DNA from: Schizochytrium sp. CCTCC M209059 | Taxonomy: Eukaryota; Sar; Bigyra; Thraustochytrida; Thraustochytriidae | Assembly: GCA_000818945.1 (NCBI GenBank) | Contig: KN805382.1 | Coordinates: 64,363-128,362, forward strand | Direction of reading: 5' to 3' | Length of the DNA stretch: 64,000 nt | Part shown: positions 60,370 to 64,000 of the stretch, in pieces | Layout: each line of letters opens with the position of its first letter | How positions within the stretch are numbered: the stretch's first letter is position 1 | The notes under the pieces: model-generated | The model's database searches: none | Seen by the model: the letters and a program-made list of their open reading frames with translations, nothing else | Told to the model about the DNA's origin: nothing | Translations under genes and position numbers: made by a program

Positions 60370-62589
60370 ATGGCGCGGCCAAAAGAGGCCTTGGCCCTCG
60401 TTGTCGATGTAAGCGAGCCCATGGGGGCGGCGTCGCTGCTCGAGCGCGCCCGAGATCTCGCGCAGGGGTTCATGAGCAACATGCTTCGTGAGGGCAAGAA
60501 GAACGACGAGGTCTGCGTCCTCGCAAGCGGGGCCGACAGCACTGACAACCCTGAGTTCACAGAGTATGGGGGATGCGAGCACGTTGTCGTCGTGCGTCCA
60601 CTCGAAGAGTGCAGTGCCGAGACTCTCCTTAGCGTCGATCAGGAGGATGTCTTTAAGAAATCAAGTACGCAAACCCAGGCGGATCTTGGCGATGCCGTGC
60701 GCGTGGCCCGCCAAATGATCATCAAACGTACAGCAAAGAAAAAGTACAATCGTTGTATCATTGTCCTAACCTCGACGCGATCGGCTGGTCTCGAGACCTT
60801 AAGAAGTGCCGTGGACGAGATCAAGGCGCATCCCGAAATTAAGACCACCCTCGTCGCCATTGACGCATCGCCAAGTGGTAATGTCGACGACGAAAGCGAT
60901 CTACAGAGTTTTGCGCAAAGTATCCCTGACCAACTCTGCGTGTTCCGCTCGGCAAAGCAAATTGAAGAGCGTCTCCTTCGTGAACACGTGGGCAGTAAGG
61001 GCCAGGTGGCGGCATACCGCGGTGTCTTACGCGTGCTAAACGACGCGGTTGGTTTTCACGTCCAGGCGTTCACGAAAACGCGCCGAGAAAGCCCACCTTC
61101 GCTGAAAAAGGTCTCCAAGGTGGTTGTGGACAAAGACGAGACCGCTGCGAAGGATGTCAATTTGGCTCAAGTAAGTCGGCAAATCTCGTATACCTTGCCA
61201 GACAACCCGGACGCAGAGGTAGCGGTCGATGACATTGCCGAGGGTTATCGATATGGCCGCGAGGTCGTCCCGCTGAGTGGTCACGACGCTGAGATTGCCA
61301 CCTACGCCACAATCAAGGAGCTCACAGTGCTCGGATACCTGGATAGATCCAAGGTGCCATTGTGGATGAACATGGGGTCCGTCAACTTTATTGAGCCCAT
61401 GCCAGGTCTTGAGCGGTCTAACCAAGGTTTTCGCGCCTGGGTGCAAGCTCTCCTGGAGCTGAACCGCGTCGCAGTTGCACGCTTTGTTCCTCGCGACAAG
61501 GGAACCCTTTCAATCGTGGCTCTTGTTCCATACAAGGACGAGGCGCACGGTTATGAGTGTCTCTTCTCGAGGGAGCTTCCCTTTGAACAAGATACGCGCG
61601 ACTTCTCTTTTGGAACCATTAAATTGCAATCGCTCACGCCATCTACGGAGCAAAAGGCTGCCGCCGACGCTCTCGTGACAGCTATGGATCTTAGCCCAGG
61701 CATTAAATTGGAAGACGAAGCATCGTCCGCAAGTACGCCTGCGCAGGTTCGAAAAGAGCTATTTCGCCCAGAGGACACACTCAACCCTTTTTTAGAGAGG
61801 CTCTTTCGGCTTTTGCTGGAGCGTGCCAAGGCACCGGGATCCGCTCTGCCACCGGACGATCCAGTTGTCACAAGTTTTTACAAACCAAACGAAACCATGC
61901 TCGAGGCAGCCAAACCCGCACTCGAGCAGATTCGCTCCTTGTTCAAGCTGGAACATGTTCACGATCCCAAAACGGGACGCAAAGCCGACGGTGAGCCGAC
62001 GACCAAACGCGCACGAATCGGAGCTGCCGGGGAATCGAAAGCAAACGATGTGGAACCTCAGGCAACAGGTATTGGTGTTGTGCAAGAAGCGGACGCGGGC
62101 GCATCAGCAAGCGGCTGGTTTGACGCCGACAAACGCATCGATGCTGTTGGAAACGTCAACCCAGAGGGCGACTACAATGCCATGTTGGACCGTCGGGACA
62201 AAGACCTTTCTGAGCCAGCGTTTCATGGCATGGTCAAACAGATCGATCTCTTGCTCGGACCCGAAGGCGGCGAGGAGTTTCATCCAAAGGCCCTGCGCTG
62301 CGTTGAAGCACTTCGCAAAGGTTCCTTGCGCGCGAGCACCGAAACGGACTTTAATCATTTCCTGCGCAGAATCAAGGTGTCTTGCGAGCCTTCGTTTTGG
62401 AAGCGAGTGGTCGCGGCAAATCTCACGCTCATCAGCTCTGACGAGGCTGTGGCCGTGTCTGGCGTGTCCGCGAAAGACGCGGCCGACTTTATCAAAGAAG
62501 ATGCTTCGCGGATCGAACAAGCTGGCGCTCTTATGGCTCCGGCCCCCGCGGTCCCAGCTCAGGATGCCGATTTCGATGATTTCGATTAA
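60370..62589 (+). CDS. XRCC5: Ku80-type DNA end-binding protein
   Basis: Encodes 739 aa from ATG 60370, where MARPKEALALVVDVSEPM is the typical Ku80 beginning. Residues about 6-230 form the von Willebrand A-type domain. The beta-barrel DNA-ring core spans about 250-490, with YRYGREVVPLSGHDAEI, KELTVLGYLDRSKVP and AWVQALLELNRVAVARFVPR. A helical arm follows, and the C-terminal helical domain (about 605-700) has FHGMVKQIDLLLGPEGGEEF. The protein ends in an acidic AQDADFDDFD tail, in the position of the DNA-PKcs-binding tail of animal Ku80. It would pair with Ku70 for non-homologous end joining and telomere protection. No intron. Confidence 0.93.
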   Translation: MARPKEALALVVDVSEPMGAASLLERARDLAQGFMSNMLREGKKNDEVCVLASGADSTDNPEFTEYGGCEHVVVVRPLEECSAETLLSVDQEDVFKKSSTQTQADLGDAVRVARQMIIKRTAKKKYNRCIIVLTSTRSAGLETLRSAVDEIKAHPEIKTTLVAIDASPSGNVDDESDLQSFAQSIPDQLCVFRSAKQIEERLLREHVGSKGQVAAYRGVLRVLNDAVGFHVQAFTKTRRESPPSLKKVSKVVVDKDETAAKDVNLAQVSRQISYTLPDNPDAEVAVDDIAEGYRYGREVVPLSGHDAEIATYATIKELTVLGYLDRSKVPLWMNMGSVNFIEPMPGLERSNQGFRAWVQALLELNRVAVARFVPRDKGTLSIVALVPYKDEAHGYECLFSRELPFEQDTRDFSFGTIKLQSLTPSTEQKAAADALVTAMDLSPGIKLEDEASSASTPAQVRKELFRPEDTLNPFLERLFRLLLERAKAPGSALPPDDPVVTSFYKPNETMLEAAKPALEQIRSLFKLEHVHDPKTGRKADGEPTTKRARIGAAGESKANDVEPQATGIGVVQEADAGASASGWFDADKRIDAVGNVNPEGDYNAMLDRRDKDLSEPAFHGMVKQIDLLLGPEGGEEFHPKALRCVEALRKGSLRASTETDFNHFLRRIKVSCEPSFWKRVVAANLTLISSDEAVAVSGVSAKDAADFIKEDASRIEQAGALMAPAPAVPAQDADFDDFD

Positions 62590-63547
62590 TGCAAATTGTT
62601 TCCCTTTTTTCCCTTCTTTTTCTTTTCCCTTTTTTTTCTTTCCTCCTTCTCGCTCTTTTCGATAAGTAAAACGGTGTGTACCAAAGGACTTTGCGAGATC
62701 CGTTATACCCATTTTCTTAAACTTCCGGTTTGTGGCGCCGTTTTTAGGCTTCCATTAGCTGACCGAGCTTGGGGCTGGGTCCGGGGCCCGGTCGTCGCTC
62801 GAATCCTCAGGATGACTCTGAGAGCGAGCGCTCGCGGCCTGGTACGCCACACCACGGCACGCCACCCCGCGCTATTCTATGACCTCCTAACCCACCCACC
62901 CGCGGTCGACTTTGCTTGCTCCAGGAAGCGATCGAGCGCGCAACGCGGCCATCCGTCCGTCCAAATCAACAGAGGAATTGTGTGGCGAGCTGCACCATGC
63001 CAGAACTCCGCAGCCATCTAGGAAAAGGCGATTCTGAAAGGTTCTGAAAGGGGAAGTTTCCGGCGCGGAGGTCGATTTTCTTTTCTTTTGCTGGCTGGCG
63101 CGATGCCCGCAGAAGCAAGAAACCTTCTCTACACGGTCACTAGGCTGCCATTCAGGAGTTGGACTCCTCCTTTTCAGCTGAATCGGCCAGAGGTCCGCGA
63201 CCGAGAAAGCCAACAGCATACTGTAAGGCAGACACTGCGGCTCTTTTCATCAGTATTTTTGCTGGCAAGCGGCGCAGCAGTAGAGTGCTGCCTGCCACTA
63301 CTGAGACCCTTCTCTAAGGAGAGAAAGGCTGCAGCAAACCAGCAAGATCATTCCGAGAGCTCTCGTGTGTGCGTGTGCGCGCGCGCACTCCTCGCTCGTG
63401 TGCCTGCTTGAGACCATTGTTGCTCGTTCGCTCGCTCGCTCGCTTGCCCGCGTGCGGGTGGTGCGTACGCAGAGGTTGCGATAGCACGTGCGTGAGTGCA
63501 AACGAGTGCGCGCACGCACGTCCTCATAGGGGTTGCTGCTCTGCACG
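62590..63547. other. Intergenic
   Basis: TTTC-rich 3' flank of Ku80 (62600-62660) and GC-rich 5' flank of the last gene, with a GCTC tetramer tract at about 63422-63446. No gene recognised. Confidence 0.5.
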
Positions 63548-64000
63548 ATGGGTGCTGGGGCATCGGCCTCGAAACAGGATAAATATGCATCCAAGGACCC
63601 GGATGACGCGGTGAATGACGATGGCCACACGTCACTTAAAGGAGCTGACGTCAGCACAAGGATGGAGATTCCTGTCCAGCCTGTGCGATCGAACTCGCGA
63701 AAAGCTATTCTTGCTGCGCGAAGGGCCGAGCAGGCCGAATACGACTCTGACACGGCAGACAACCAGTCCCAGACGTCTATCGCAAGTCTCGGTCGCGGCG
63801 AGCTGCTCAAGGAAATTGCTCTTGCCACAGAACCCGCACAACTTGATGCGCTGCTCGAAGAATGCAGGGACGATGCCGATGAGCTCGCCCTTGTTGCGCG
63901 TGAGTCGATTGCGCAATTGCGACGACTTTTGCAAGTCAACCACCTTGCCCGAGAGCTCTCACGACAGCACGATAATAAAAGTCAGTACGCGTACATTGTA
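63548..64000 (+). CDS. Putative N-myristoylated protein, partial (runs off the right end)
   Basis: A frame from ATG 63548 stays open for 151 codons to the window end. It starts MGAGASAS, with Gly2 and Ser6, a strong N-myristoylation motif that would attach the protein to membranes. The rest is charged, Ala-rich and helical (KEIALATEPAQLDALLEECR, SIAQLRRLLQVNHLA). No domain is complete. Antisense frames in the same stretch are Ser/Arg-rich shadows. Confidence 0.6.
   Translation, partial: MGAGASASKQDKYASKDPDDAVNDDGHTSLKGADVSTRMEIPVQPVRSNSRKAILAARRAEQAEYDSDTADNQSQTSIASLGRGELLKEIALATEPAQLDALLEECRDDADELALVARESIAQLRRLLQVNHLARELSRQHDNKSQYAYIV

Noticed and set aside
1..64000. tRNA and rRNA genes
   Set aside because: I looked for GGTTCGA-type B boxes and paired arms on both strands. 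The only near hits fall inside coding sequence (for example about 55563) without cloverleaf arms. No rRNA core sequence was seen. A tRNAscan/Infernal run would settle this.

Overview
This is a GC-rich nuclear fragment of a unicellular eukaryote. The genes are long and mostly intronless: only three of about twenty have a clear GT-AG intron (159, 378 and 137 nt). The genes include an outer-dynein-arm docking protein, a MAK/LF4-type kinase, Ku80, PEX2, a SNAPc-like Myb protein and two organelle-type tRNA synthetases. There is strong third-position C/G bias. Intergenic DNA is long and full of 4-10 bp microsatellites. I think a labyrinthulomycete/thraustochytrid-like stramenopile is the best guess, but this is an inference from style and gene content, not a demonstrated placement.

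Layout. 1-3.9 kb: a pentanucleotide satellite and a large CSC1/OSCA/TMEM63-like membrane protein (minus strand). 4.0-7.6 kb: no confident protein gene, but a seven-copy tandem array (about 264 bp per unit). Each unit has a TATA-like box, a structured body and a T-run, and may be a family of small RNA genes. 7.6-14.6 kb: two metabolic genes, a peroxisomal bifunctional beta-oxidation enzyme ending in AKL and a fusion of an acetolactate-synthase-like ThDP enzyme to an aldehyde dehydrogenase. 14.7-22.2 kb: four genes with a ciliary/coiled-coil flavour (MAK-like kinase, ODA docking-complex homologue and two unidentified coiled-coil proteins). 22.7-24.0 kb: an MgtC/SapB-family membrane protein with one intron.

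24.0-36.6 kb is mostly non-coding and microsatellite-rich, interrupted by an SLC34-type Na/phosphate cotransporter (29.9-31.7 kb). 36.6-42.1 kb: a highly biased Ala/Glu-rich protein with three basic amphipathic motifs, then alanyl-tRNA synthetase. 43.1-46.7 kb: PPIL1-like cyclophilin, PEX2 and, divergent from PEX2, a tail-anchored protein that resembles the PEX26/PEX15/APEM9 class in architecture. 47.3-51.6 kb: a PH-domain membrane protein, a SNAPC4-like multi-Myb protein and a small secreted or anchored parvulin. 51.8-62.6 kb: mitochondrial-type leucyl-tRNA synthetase, a nucleoside-2-deoxyribosyltransferase-like protein, a long low-complexity protein with a beta-rich C-terminal domain, and Ku80. 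The right edge holds the start of an N-myristoylation-type protein.

Themes. Peroxisome biology occurs three times (PTS1-bearing bifunctional enzyme, PEX2, candidate PEX26-like anchor) and cilia at least twice. The most interesting unexplained item is the 5.0-6.8 kb array. Two of its seven copies lose the inner hairpin but keep the same closing stem, as expected if a folded RNA (or cruciform) is under selection.
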